A model generated the notes under the pieces. It was not told the origin of the DNA. It saw only the letters and a list, made by a program, of their open reading frames with translations, and made no database searches. From NCBI GenBank assembly GCA_905250125.1, contig CAJNOL010000213.1, positions 1-64,000 of the forward strand: a stretch of 64,000 bases of DNA, given 5' to 3'. Positions 46,631 through 59,158 of the stretch are shown piece by piece. Each line of letters begins with the position of its first letter. Position 1 is the stretch's first letter. The DNA comes from Rotaria sordida. Its lineage: Eukaryota > Rotifera > Eurotatoria > Philodinida > Philodinidae. A program made the position numbers and the translations under genes.

Positions 46631-49459
46631 CCTTCTCTACAAACTTTCCAATCATTCATTATTAAGTAATTTAAAAAAATGCATCGAATTATGAATTTAT
46701 TTTTATTTGATCATGAAAATCTTAGAAGAATTATTCACTTTTCATTATAAAGTTCTATGCCATTGAAACATACAATATTTTCCTAATTAGTACAAAAGAA
46801 AAAGAAAAAAAATAATAATAATAATTCAGCAAAAGCACGTTTTAGTCATTTCCGTTTGTTATACATGATCTGAAATTAATTATAAGCATTCATTATTCAT
46901 TGCTCTTTTTTTTTCATATAATCATGTGTAACAATATAGAATTTACAAGTACCATTGATTAAAACTGAGATCAAACAGTACTTTTTTTTTTTAAAAAAAT
47001 GGCGTCTGTTCTTCTATCCAACGTCATTCAAATTAATTAATAATCAAAACCATTTATTCAGTTATATATCTCTGAATTACATTGTAATTTCTAACTTATA
47101 AAATATTTCATTCAAATCCAGAACTCAATTTATATCTATCCTATTAATAATATTACACATATTTATTGTGTATGCTATTTTTTAAATTCACACGAATAGA
47201 TTTTTAATATATCCGATTAACATTCTTGCATACAATCATTCATGTTTCCTTTTTCTTATTATTATCTTAAAAATCTCTATGATTAATTTTCAATAGATAA
47301 TACTTGTCAAAAAAAAAAAAAAAAAAGGAAAACATAAATGATATATAAATTGTAATATAATTACTAATTAAAATCAAATATTGTAATCTGAGAAAATTCA
47401 AAACACAAAAAAAAATCTAACAAATCATTTATTGTGTGATTTAATAGGAATATCATTTTTATTCAATACATATTCCTAATGGAATACTTTATAGATCAAT
47501 AATGCATTTTGTCATTATAAACTAACAGCAAATATAAAAAGAAAAGTTCGACAAGAGAATTTCTCGATAATTTTTCAAAATGAGCAATTTGTTGTTAAAA
47601 TATTTGTCACCAATAATAATACTGTTGATTATATTGTAATATTAATAATAGCATGAAAACCTTTCTAAAACAGATGGCAAAATATATCGCCTACTTAAAG
47701 CATTAATATGCCGATTGAATTAGAGTAATGTTATTCTTGATAATACTATATGTTTTTAGGCGACTCACAAGCCAAAAAAATAGAATGAAAATGACAACAT
47801 ATTTACTATTTTGTGTATGCCATCCAAACATTTTCACCAAATGTATGATCATGAAAATATTCACTATAACTTGCGGAGAAACAAATCTATGATTGTTTTT
47901 TTTATGTAAAATATATTTCTATATAATAATAACTGAAATATATAGAAGATTAAATCAATAAAAAATTGTTTTCTGGTCTCGAACATACACTAATAAAGTT
48001 TATTCTTGGTTAATTTACTACGACAATTCTATGTATTTATAATCAACAGATAAAGCCCATCAATCAATAGTTAATCTGTATTGACAAGACAGGATCAAAG
48101 AAAAAACAAATCATTTTATATTTCTCATCATGATCTTCATTTTCACATCAATATTAGAATACAAATAACAGAAACAAATTGATAAATAAAGTAAGAAACC
48201 AAACAATATAGAATTCATATAGAAAAATAAAAAGCAGAAAAAACCCAAGATGACTCTATAAATGCCTTTATCGTTTTCTTCCCTTTTTCTTTTCTTTCTT
48301 CCCTTTTTTTCCTTTAGACATACTAATAACGTTCGTCGATAGATGCATCTCTTTTTTTTTTGACGATAGTTATCATTTCTATGTTTCTTCCACTTTACTT
48401 TACAAGTGACTTTGTCATAGAAAATTTTTTCTTCTTTTATTCGTATGCCATCTTTAAAATATCATTTTAGTTAACAATGACAGTTACAAATGAGCAATAT
48501 TTAAAATATTAACATTTTATAATGACTTGTTTTTGTATTATGATGTATATAATTTCTTTACATTTTTCAAATCTGATTATATTTGAAAAATGAAAGCATT
48601 ATTTTATTATAACTAAAGTCAACCTTAATTAAAGAAGTATGATCATATTTCTATGACAGGTTGCGGAAATTGTGTTTTTTTTTTTTCCTTCTACTTTTGT
48701 TTTCTGATTCAATGAATATATATATATATATCTATGACATTTCTCGTTGCTTCTCAAGAACATTTTAATGCTAGTATGCACTCGTTTTCTATATTACTAT
48801 TCTTATTCACTAGTAAGATGATGGATTTCTCTACTTAATGGAATGGTCCCATGAAACTTAAGGATCAAAGAGAACGTGTTATTACGCTCATTTTGCATTT
48901 TTTTTCTCTCTCTCTCTTTTTCGCTTGATGTTGTTTATGAGCACGGTCTTGCTTCGTACGCTTGAAGACAAATCGAATGATCGCTTATGGCATCGTCACA
49001 ACGACTCTTCATTTAATCAAATGGATGAAAGAAAAGAAATGACAGTAGGACTAGGTTTCTTTTTTTCTTCTTATATATTTAAGATTGAGCTCTTTTTTTT
49101 TTCTTCTCTCATTTTTTCATTGTGTACGATGAAAAAAGATGCAAGTTTCCATGATTTATTCATTGTTGTCATTTGTTTTTTTGTTATGAATATGAGTTTC
49201 CTACACATCTAAACATATGCATACTCAATAAAATTGCTTTTAGATTACGATAAAAGAAAATCAAACAACACATAGATCATCTTAAGTATTGCATTTAAAT
49301 AAAAAACTTTAGTTAAGACCATATATCACAGATACAACGAGCAAAAATAAGCTTAGATTATAAAGGAGAAAAAAAGGATAGGTTTTTCTTTTTTCTTTTT
49401 TTGTTGTAACCTATCGAAGATGTGTTTATTGTCATTGTCTTGTTTTTTGTAGATAGACG
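46631..49459. other. Intergenic, nothing recognised
   Basis: 2.8 kb of AT-rich sequence with homopolymers. The last 500 bp, less AT-rich (48925-49212), may be non-coding leader of the gene that starts at 49460. Confidence 0.5.
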
Positions 49460-49591
49460 ATGGAACAGACAAATGCGACAAACGTTAGAAATTCTTTAAC
49501 TCTTGACATTGATCGACTGATGGATCCTCGAAAAAGTCAAATCGATTTGTTAAGTGGAAATATTACAGAAGCAAATTTCATTATAAATGAG
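49460..49591 (+). CDS. Isolated 5' coding exon, possible alternative start of the ParA-like gene
   Basis: A good acceptor (TTGTTTTTTGTAG) precedes ATG at 49460 by a few bases. 44 codons follow (MEQTNATNVRNSL, later DPRKSQIDLLSGNITEAN) with a perfect GTAAGT donor at 49592, phase 0. The next compatible phase-0 acceptor before recognisable coding sequence is the ParA-like exon at 57022, 7.4 kb away. It may be an alternative first exon of that gene or the start of a gene I cannot follow. Confidence 0.4.
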
Positions 49592-50149
49592 GTAAGTTTT
49601 TGATTTTATATAAAGAAATATAGAATAAGAGATACAAAAGAAAATGAGTTTCTTTTTTTTTTTTTTGCTATATATAAACTTGTATAAAGAATTATTTAAA
49701 TAAGAAATATAATAGTAGAGCAATATGAAAGAAACCTTTTTTTTTCCTATTAAAATTATATACGGTATGATTAATAAATATGATTCGTATTCATTGATCT
49801 TTGAAATTTTTAATATAATAAAATCATTTTCTCAGAAATGCGATCAATAGAGAAATCAATTGTTTTTTAAGATAATTTGATCAATATCATGATATTTTAT
49901 ATATCTTAAGCATTAAAAGAAATATCGAATTTTGTAAAACTGTATAAGTATATATATATGTGTGTGTATTCGTATTTCTCTTGGATCACTATTGCATAAG
50001 TAATAAAATTGCACTTATCTTCCATTAATATGCGTATCTATATATAAATATATAGATTAATATTAGATAAAAATGAGTATACTGATAGTGTATTTAAAGA
50101 AAAATGTTATCTATTTTCGTATTCATTTTCCGATGGATCATTGTATTGA

Positions 50150-51420
50150 CTAGGGATCCGTTATTTACAACGAAACTCGATATCTGAATAGTATGTGATG
50201 GATTAGGTCGTGTATTACCTACATATGATCAAGTAGAAAATATAAAATCGAATAAATTTATTGGAATTTTCTATTTTTTTATGAATTGAAAATGACGCTA
50301 GTTATAAAACAGGTCCATATGATGTAACAAAAATTTAATAAATGCTATATGAGATCCATTATATGAATTTCATCATTGGCATTAACCATTATTTAAATTA
50401 TTATTTAATGGATAATGAATTTATAATAGGAAAACATACACAAATGTTAGCTGATGCTGATACATTAATTTTAAATGCAACAAATGCATTTATATATTAT
50501 AATATTTATATGGATATAAGATGAAAATTAATACGTATACTAAAATTTTGCTGTATAACATAGTCATCTAGTGAACCAACAATTCGAAAATTATATGAAA
50601 ATTTATATAGTTAAAATCTTTATAGAGATTTATGGGTTTTTTTTTTGAATGACCAACCACTTTATTTGTAAATCCAGATAGCTTTTCATCAGATTATACG
50701 TGAATCATTGACATGGACAAAAGATCAACAATGGTATGGTATGGTGATGGTCGTAATAAATGACCATGAATTGATAATTATTCACAAGAACATAGTTTAA
50801 ATAAAGACAGACAAATTGAACAAATATGTATGACAGTTGCTGGTCATTCTGTTATGAATAATGATCGTTCATATGATGATTCAATTCGACATGTATCCGA
50901 ACAAATAAATCCCATGATAGGTATTTAGTTTTCTCAACCATGGGAACAAGTATTAAAAATCGATCCATCATTTTTCACTGGTTGGAATGAATGGATCGTA
51001 TAATGTTTTATTCAAACAAGTACACAAAATTCTTTCATTGGTAAAACAATGATCAATAGGTGCAAGATTTTTTTTTTTTGTTGATAAATTCATTCAAGAA
51101 TATTTATGTGATATATAGACATCAAAATAATAATAATTATTATCAACTTATTAGTTATGTTCGTCATATTAAAGGTATGTCTAAATGAGAAATTTCTTCG
51201 CAATCAATCAAGTTTTTTTAACAATGAAATAATGTTACATCATATTATCTTGATGATTTATTTAATATTCGATCTCGTAATCATCCATAATATAGTAATC
51301 ATGGTAGACAACTTATTGATTATAGTCAATGAAATAAATTTTGGAAAGAATGTACATAGCATATGATGAAATAAATTTATATTTCTATGTACGTTCAAAT
51401 GAATTATGAATAGAAGAAAA
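50150..51420 (+). pseudogene. Relic of a bacterial-type, probably glycoside-hydrolase-like gene
   Basis: An intronless stretch in which coding-like segments appear in order but are cut by many stops and frame changes: CDGLGRVLPTYDQV, IGIFYFF, GPYDVTK, DPLYEFHHWH, KHTQMLADA-DTLILNATNAF, RDLW, FVNPDSFSSDYT, QQWYGMV, FFTGWNEWI (50974-50997), VDKFIQEYLCD, NNYYQLISYVRHIKG. I recognise this order (DGLGR, DTLxxDxTNA, GWNEW, YYxQL) from a bacterial family with a TIM-barrel-hydrolase look, whose formal name I cannot give. It has no start or signal peptide and is clearly dead. It sits between the exon at 49460 and the ParA-like gene, possibly inside an intron. Confidence 0.65.
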
Positions 51421-53440
51421 TAAATTTAATTTGATTATTTCTTAATATTGATAGTAATTATTCATTCAATAGGTTGAATTAGTTTTGATTATTTAGTTGA
51501 TTTAAATGAAAGTCAACTAAAGAAAAATCTAGATAATACAGGTTATTGATAATATCAAGAAATGATAACTATTATAAATAGTAGATATAATAAATTACAT
51601 TTTACTCTTTTCTATCAATCACTTCATATTAATAACACAAGAATCAATTTGTAATTTAAATGGTTGTTAGTCGATTCTTTATTTACATTTAGTTCGCTCC
51701 ATTTTATTGATATAAGGAGATTCAATACCGAATAGAAGATTTACATATACATATATGATTCAAATAGAATAAATAGAAAAAAAAAATAATAAAAATTAAT
51801 ATTTCTATGAATAATGTTATAAACAAAAATATCTATTATTTGTAAAAAGAAAAAACTATGTGTGTTTTGTATGGCATCGAGTGATTTTTTTTTTTCTTTA
51901 CTTTTATGTCATCCTACGCATAAAATGTTATTCGTTCGACATGCACTATGAATGAAGTTGAGAACGTGCTCAATGATGAAATCAAAGTCTTTTTTAAGAT
52001 CATAATTGCGTTATTAACGATGAGCCGGAAACTGCTACCACCATTACAGGCATCGTTATCGTGCATTGATGAATCTGTTATTTCTTTTTTTTCTCTTGTA
52101 GTCAACAAGTTAAGAGAGGAGAAATTGTTAATGCGTTCATGATTTATTAACATAGTGCTAAAAATTACATTTCATGTTTTGTTATTTAGTAAAATTAAAC
52201 TAATTTTACGCAGTTTTTCAGTATAAATACGAATATACACATATATAAATTAGTTTTTTTTTTGTGTATCGGTAGTTTTCTTTTCTTCTTTTTAGCTCTT
52301 TTATACATTCCAAACTGTTCGTAAACGTCTACTAAACTTTTATATCACTTTATTGACAGTTGTTTCCGTTCATCAGTTAGGCACACTTTTGTCTACAATA
52401 ATTTTCCGTCCTCCTCCTCCTCCTGTCTTTCTTTTATACGCTATACTTTCCATTTTTTTTTTTTGACTATGCCAATAACGCGGATGTTCGTTGATTGATG
52501 GTTCTATTGAGAGGTCTTCAGAAGAGTGTGTGCATACACACGCGTGCACACATATTGGCATTAAACAGTAGTAGCAAGTTAATGATGTGTGCAAATGTGG
52601 TAATTGAAGCTTTCTTGCTATCTGTCTATTTCATGTGGACCTGTTCGGTTGTTATTCTAGCATGATTTATGCATATCGAGTTATTGTTACTATTCCAGGT
52701 TTTTTTTTCTCTTCTCCATCTCAACTAGATATATATATATATATCTATTTGAGTTAGATATAAATACGTATCTACAGTCCTCTTAGCACCCTACAGTCGT
52801 TTGCATGTAGCTGGTGTGTTTTTTTCAAGATGCAACGACAAGAACGATGACGTGCATATTTTATCTATTTTGGATGTGCGCGCACTTCTCCGTTTTTCTT
52901 TTTTTTTTTTTTTTTTTGGTGACGTGACAGAAATGATTCTATATAGGACTTGTTATTTTTCATTTGTTGCGCAAATATAAAGACACAAATTCTTTTTCAT
53001 ACAAATATACAAATATATACAAGTTTGATTGATTCTTGAAATTAGTTTATGATCAAATTGAATGAAAGAAATATATGGATGATAAAAAGAAAGAAGAAAA
53101 AAAAGAACGAATGTAGCAATATATAACATCGAAGAAGATGGAAAAAAAAGTGATAGTAATTGTTATTATAGAGAAAACATGCATCAAAGAATAAGACAAC
53201 AACAGATAGGAAATGTGTGAGAGAGATAAACAGTATAGACAGCAAGAAAAAGAACTATCGAACGACCTCTATTACATCTTTCTAAATATAAACACATTAT
53301 CATCATCGTCATCAACTTCATTTGACACTACTTTATATCTGTTTGTTTTGTTTTACTTTTAGAATTTTGTAGTTTTTCTTTTTTCTTTTGTTTTTTGCTT
53401 TTTTCGTTGTTGTTATTAGACAATGTTAGTAGAACTATGT
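51421..53440. other. Non-coding region
   Basis: No gene recognised. TA-dinucleotide tract at 52727-52745 and several T-homopolymers. Open frames such as 51914-52153 (minus) show no motif. Confidence 0.5.
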
Positions 53441-54330
53441 TCTAGCACATGCATTTACCCACATGCGCACCGTCTTTTAAACTTTTTGTCTCCGTGGATT
53501 TGAGCGTTTCGTCGGCGGTTGTCGTTCTCTTTCTCTCCGTCTCCTTCTTCTTCTTCTTCTTCTGCTTCTACTTCTTCTTGTGCTTTAACTCGCTTTTCTT
53601 TTGCACGAGTCGTACGTCTTTGTCTCAACAACAACGACGCAAGGGCACACCATTTTATCCGATCATATATACAAGAGGCAGCCAACCAACATTACAATCT
53701 TCGATGTGTGTATGTGAGTGTATGTGTGTGTGCGTGATGTGAATTAGAGAGGGAGAAGCGACAAGAGATAGACACAGAGAGGGGGATGGAGAGAAAGAGA
53801 GTAGGCAAGAGCGGATCTGCTCGTTTCTGTTATTGCTGCTGTTGTCGTTGTCGATGCGAACAGCCGGGAATGTGAAAGGGAGGGAAAATACCGCTGCTGG
53901 TGTTGCTTCTGACTCTGGTTGTCCTCCATCTTGTTGCTCTTTTCCATCTTCTTCTTCTTTTTTTTTTAATCTTGTTGTCGTTGTTGCATACTTATTAATT
54001 GTTTTTGTCAATATACCATCATACTATTTATTTTATTGTAAAAAAGGTGGGGAAAGTGAGAACAAAAGCAAGATTATTTATTGTCTTGTTTGATATTCTA
54101 TTTCTACATATCATGATGTAGACTATAATTCTATATTTGGAGATGATTTTTACATTATTATTAACGGAAACTCGAGATCTCCAACGAAGGCGGAAGTATG
54201 GACATGGTTATCAGTTGTCTTTAACGGATCGTCGTCGTATTAACGACAATTGACGATACGACCATATATATCGAGCAATACGTACGATTCATGCTACGCT
54301 CGCGATATCAACAAATACTTCCATCAACAG
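53441..54330. other. GC-richer island, likely promoter/5' leader of the ParA-like gene
   Basis: Less AT-rich than the neighbourhood, with (CTT)n at 53546-53580, (TG)n at 53705-53730 and GA-rich tracts. Near the end, sequence up to CAACAG is followed by a plausible donor GTATGAGA at 54331, so a non-coding first exon may end there. Open frames in both strands are low-complexity. Confidence 0.4.
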
Positions 54331-54977
54331 GTATGAGACATCTATATTAAGCTTGGTTGTTTATTTAAAAGGTTTATATAAAAAAAAAAAAACTTTTATT
54401 AACTTGACGTCTTCTCGAAAAGTTCATAAAAGTATGTGTTCAATGCAATTAGTCTAAGGAAAAAATATATAATATATATATATACACTTTGCAACTTAAA
54501 GCATTTTTTTCATACATCTGTGGTTTCCCACCTGCTTGACATGTGATTCTATTAAAGTGCACGTATATGCTTGGTCGCGCAGTTCATTCTATATTCTTGT
54601 TATTCTTTTTTTTTCTCCTTCAAAATTATTGCACGATACAACATCACTCACGTCATATATTGCGCACATAGTTAATCCTGACAATATTGTGTTCTCGTGT
54701 CATCATTAATTTCAATGTATACTTTATTCTTCTTTATTGCATGTATCAGTATCTAATATATCGACCAATGTCTTTTTTTTTCTTTTCTCTTTTGTAGTGT
54801 CATTGCATTTTATAAGAGAAAAAAAGAAAATGTGCTCAACCTTATCCGGAAGTCGTCAACTATTCTTAGCATAATTGCATGGTACGCTTTGTTCATAAGC
54901 TTGTTCCTTTCACTTTCGGATTATATTAAACTAACAAGTTCTGTCATCCAAAGCATATATGCATTAGTCGTGAATTT

Positions 54978-55040
54978 ATATATATATATATATATATATA
55001 TACTATATATATATATAGATATATATATTATATATAGATC
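54978..55040. repeat. (TA)n microsatellite
   Basis: An imperfect TA array about 60 bp long, interrupted by C and G. Confidence 0.9.
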
Positions 55041-56450
55041 ACTTTCTATTTCTTTCATCGGATTGATGAAAATAGTTAATCAAATTATTCTTCATGGATG
55101 ATGATGATGAGTAGAAACGAGAAAAAAAAATGTTGAAATTGACTGTGAACGACAGTCGTTCTTGAACATGAAAAGCTTTTTTTAGGGTTTTTTTTTTTCT
55201 TTATAAACACAAAGAAAAAGCAACTTTCATGACGAGTATATCTATATGTCATTTATAAAAAAAGAAAAAGAAAGAAGAGAGAAACTAAGAATCTATATAA
55301 ATATATTTATATACATATGTATTGTTTCTTATTATTGATGAACTTCCGTATATCTTAAATATATCTTATATTTTTCAAAATGATAGTTAAATTGATAGGT
55401 TTTGTCTTTACAACTCTTATATCATTTTCTCATTTATTTTTCGTAATTAGAATAGAGAAAATCGATTATTAGAACGATTTACTTAGATATATTATTTTCT
55501 ATTATATTTATTACTGCTTTCTTTTTTAAATGATTCCAATGAAGCTGAAGAAATGAACTAAGTATTAATCAGAAATTGAAGTGCACTTTGAATCAAATGA
55601 ATGCATGTGTGAGAAAGCGAAAAAACGATCAATTGAGTGTATCTCGTCCTTTCTTTATATTCCGCTTTTCTTTTTTCTTATTTTAAATAAAAAAAAAAGA
55701 TGAAGAAGGAAGTCGTATAAGGAAAATAGGAAATATTTCTATTGCTCCACATGTCGAACTGATTGATCAGAGCCAAAAAAAGAAATTTACGCATAGATAT
55801 TTATATATATATATAAATGCACATACATTCACATGAGAAATAATGTTTTTTGTAGAGTTTCTAAGGAACCATAAAAAAATAAGGCTGAAACTTGCAATGT
55901 CTTTCTGCTAAGTATATTAAATGCAAATGCGACTAGAGATGTGTAACATATTGAGACACATAATATGCACATACAAATATGCTAAAAAAGAACGAAAAGT
56001 CATTAATAGAAGAACATAAGAGAAAGACTAGTTTCAGGTTTTCTCGTTTTGTTGCTGTTAGCAATGGTAGAATAGAACAGGGAAAGAAAAGAGAGAACGG
56101 AGTGAAAGACAATCGACTGGTTTGCCCGATACTTTTTTCTTCTTTCTCTTTTTCTCATTGCTTCTTTATACGGCAGCCGATAGAGACATCGTTGTCGTTT
56201 AGCTTTTATGATTGTTAAAGGAGAAAACGGAGAACAAGGCTCTAGGCTTTTCTCTATGCCGCTGTTGATGCTGCGCACAGTGTCGATCGCGTGTTGTTGT
56301 ACAAATAGTTAATTAAAGCAACTGTTTCTTCTACTTGTTGTCACTCTATCGACTGCAACTATAACGTTGTAACAAGTGACGACAAATAGGTGGTCAAACG
56401 ACCATCATCGCTTTTTTTTTTCGTCTAATATTACAACTCCTACAAATACG

Positions 56451-58603
56451 ATGACAACCACAACATCATCATCATCATCAGCATCAAAAACAACATCTGC
56501 TTCAGTAGCCACTGTTAATGTTCCGTCCCCGACGGGCAAGGTTTGCAGTTGCATTTCTTTTTTGGATTAATTTATATATTTATTAATTGAAGATATGATT
56601 GAGCTCGAGTAATATAGTAACTGTAGTAGTAGTATTAATCGTAATAATAGTTTCTTTATGTGAAAATGATGACGATAATGCATATTAACGATTCATCTAT
56701 ATATCCGACTCTCTGTTGTTCTATCGATGTCATTTCGATGACATGACAGACAGCAATACATACATTGTATGACAACTAAAATCGTGCAATAAAAAGATTA
56801 TTTAACGGCATATACAAAAATAAAGAAAACCAAAAAAAAAATTGTCGTCAAAGTATATTATGTACGTTTTTTTTTCACAATTTATTATCGAGTACCTTGG
56901 TCTTGAGTACATTTATATGTAATATATATATATATACATGAATGAGACCTTTCATGAAAAACAAAATACATTCATTAATAATATCTTTTCCATGTGTTTA
57001 CATATTCATTTATATGTTTAGAAAATGCCATTGGAGGGAAGCTATGTGGTGTGGAATAATCGTGGTGGTTCGGGAAAAACAAATTTAACTTATCATTTAG
57101 CTATTAAATATGCTTATAGAAATCCAGATAAAACTGTTCTTGTTGTTGATATGTGTCCACAAGCTGATCTTAGTCATGCTTTTCTTGGTAAGAAGAAAAT
57201 GTAAAGAAAAAAAAAACAAAGAAAGAAAAACATAGTTGAAAATCAAATTAATTCTTAATAAAGAACAATAGTATATGATAATTTGTTTTTCTTTTTAATT
57301 TAATTAGGTGATGATGAAGAAGGACGTGATTATGTTTCACAAATAGGTTCACTTAAAAAAGATCCAATGATACTTGATGGACAACAACGTATACCACGAA
57401 CAATATCAGGTTATCTCGATATATATACATCAGTTGGTTTACCAAATAATGTTGATCCACGAACATTTTTATTTAATGTATCCAAATTTAACAATCAATT
57501 ACCTCGTAATGTAAATAAAGAAAAAAAAATTTCTCTTCTCTTTTTTTTTTTGTTATAGAAATTTAAAATAAAAAAAAAAAATTTATTGTTATTTTTTAAA
57601 TAGGTTTATCTATTATGCGGTGATACATCCCTTGAATTATTAGGTAAAGCAATGGATTTAAAACGAAGTTCACATACAATAACTCCTTATGCCAATCCAT
57701 GGCGTACAATAACACAAAGTTTACGTGCATTTGTACATAAAATAGGCGAAAGACGTGGAATTAAATTAATGACATTTATTGATACAAATTCATCCTTCAG
57801 TGTTTGTACTGAAATAGCATTAACAGCTGCTGATCGTCTTATTTTACCTGTTAGCGAAGATCATCTACATCGAAATGGTTTCGAATATCTTTTTAGGTAT
57901 TCAAAAACAAAAAAAAACAAAAAAAAAAGACTAAATCTTGTTTTTTTTTTTTGTTTTTTCTAGTCTTCTTTATGGTTTTTCCCAACCGTCCAGTATTTAT
58001 TATTATTATCGTCATTATAGTTTTTATTATCGAGCTGATGAAAATGGTGTTAAATTACCTAAAATACATTTAATTTTATGTAAAGTAGCATCATCTAATA
58101 AAGAATCAAAAATAGGTATTGGTGGTAATGTACCAACAGCTGAAGAAATTGATAAATGTTGGCGTTTTGTTTATGATACATATACAAAACATCGTGATGC
58201 ATTTGAAATACGTACATCATCAATGTCAACAGTATCACCATCAAGTGAAAGAGGTGCATCGATTGCACCACGTTTTTCATCAATCTCATTAACACCATCA
58301 TTAATACATGAACAACGTCATTCATTATCAACACCTGCAACACCATCATCAATAAGTCATTGTCATAATCATATAAATAATTTAAGTAATTTAACACAAC
58401 AACAATATCAAATACAAACATTTGAAGAATTCATGCGACAATATGTAATGCATCTTGGAAATGAAACAAATGTTGTATCACGTATAGCTGTCAAATCTCA
58501 TTCACCAATACTTGCTGTTAAACATCCACATCATTCACATGAATATCAAATATGTGCACAAACTTTTGACAAAACATTAAATGATATTGTTGAACGTATT
58601 TGA
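56451..58603 (+). CDS. ParA/Soj-type P-loop ATPase, 463 aa
   Basis: Exons 56451-56540, 57022-57187, 57308-57510, 57604-57896 and 57964-58603 give 464 codons. Residues 1-30 are Ser/Thr-rich. Then come the deviant Walker A NNRGGSGKTN (42-51; the usual first Lys is Arg), Walker A' VLVVDMCPQADLS (Asp73), VYLLCGDTSLELL (154-166), Walker B-like LMTFIDTNSSFS (Asp213), and ALTAADRLILPV. The order and wording are those of bacterial ParA/Soj partition ATPases, not of the eukaryotic NUBP or GET3 relatives. A Ser/Thr/His-rich C-terminal half (about 300-420) is an extra. It presumably binds ATP and may dimerise; the cargo or partner is unknown. Spliceosomal introns show it is part of the animal genome. 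Confidence 0.85.
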
Positions 58604-59120
58604 ATTTTAGAAAAATTTTTATTATCAAAGCAAAACAAAAAAACAAAAAAAACAACCATGTGATCCGATTATTATTAAAGTCTTCCTTGAGATAAAACAT
58701 CTGTTCTTTCTTTCTTCTTCTTTCCTATGTGTACAATAATGCTTATTCTTTTTTTTTTTGTCTTTGTCTATCTATCTATCTTGTCTTGTTTTCTTTTTCT
58801 CTGGTAATCGCGACATACAAATGCAACAAAAAAAGAAAAGGATAACGATTCAGGATCACATAGGTTTATCTACATATGTGTATATTTGATGAGTAAAACA
58901 AAAACAGATTTGTATAGAAATAATGTTTGCTCATCAACAATATCACTAGTTTCAATTTTTGTTTTTTGTTTATTATATTTTATTTTATTTTTTGTTTTCT
59001 TAATTTTCCCTTTAAACAACAACAACATGCAGTTAATTTATTGCCGAGTGAAAGAATATCTTATATTTGGTAATAAAAAATGATCTATCTGAATAAGAAA
59101 ATTTTTTCTTGTTGGTTTTT
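58604..59120. other. 3' region of ParA-like gene
   Basis: Homopolymer-rich non-coding sequence, no clear polyadenylation hexamer close to the stop. Confidence 0.5.
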
Positions 59121-59158
59121 TCTTTCTCTCTCTTTCTCTCTCTCTCTCTCTCTTTCTT
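59121..59158. repeat. (TC)n microsatellite
   Basis: Pyrimidine tract of TC and TTTC units. Confidence 0.9.

Noticed and set aside
53449-54093. Six overlapping open frames in the GC-richer island
   Set aside because: Low-complexity CTT/GAA translations on both strands; better explained as promoter or 5' leader.
58095-58421. Minus-strand open frame opposite the ParA-like gene
   Set aside because: Antisense shadow of a Ser/His-rich exon; no splice or start support.
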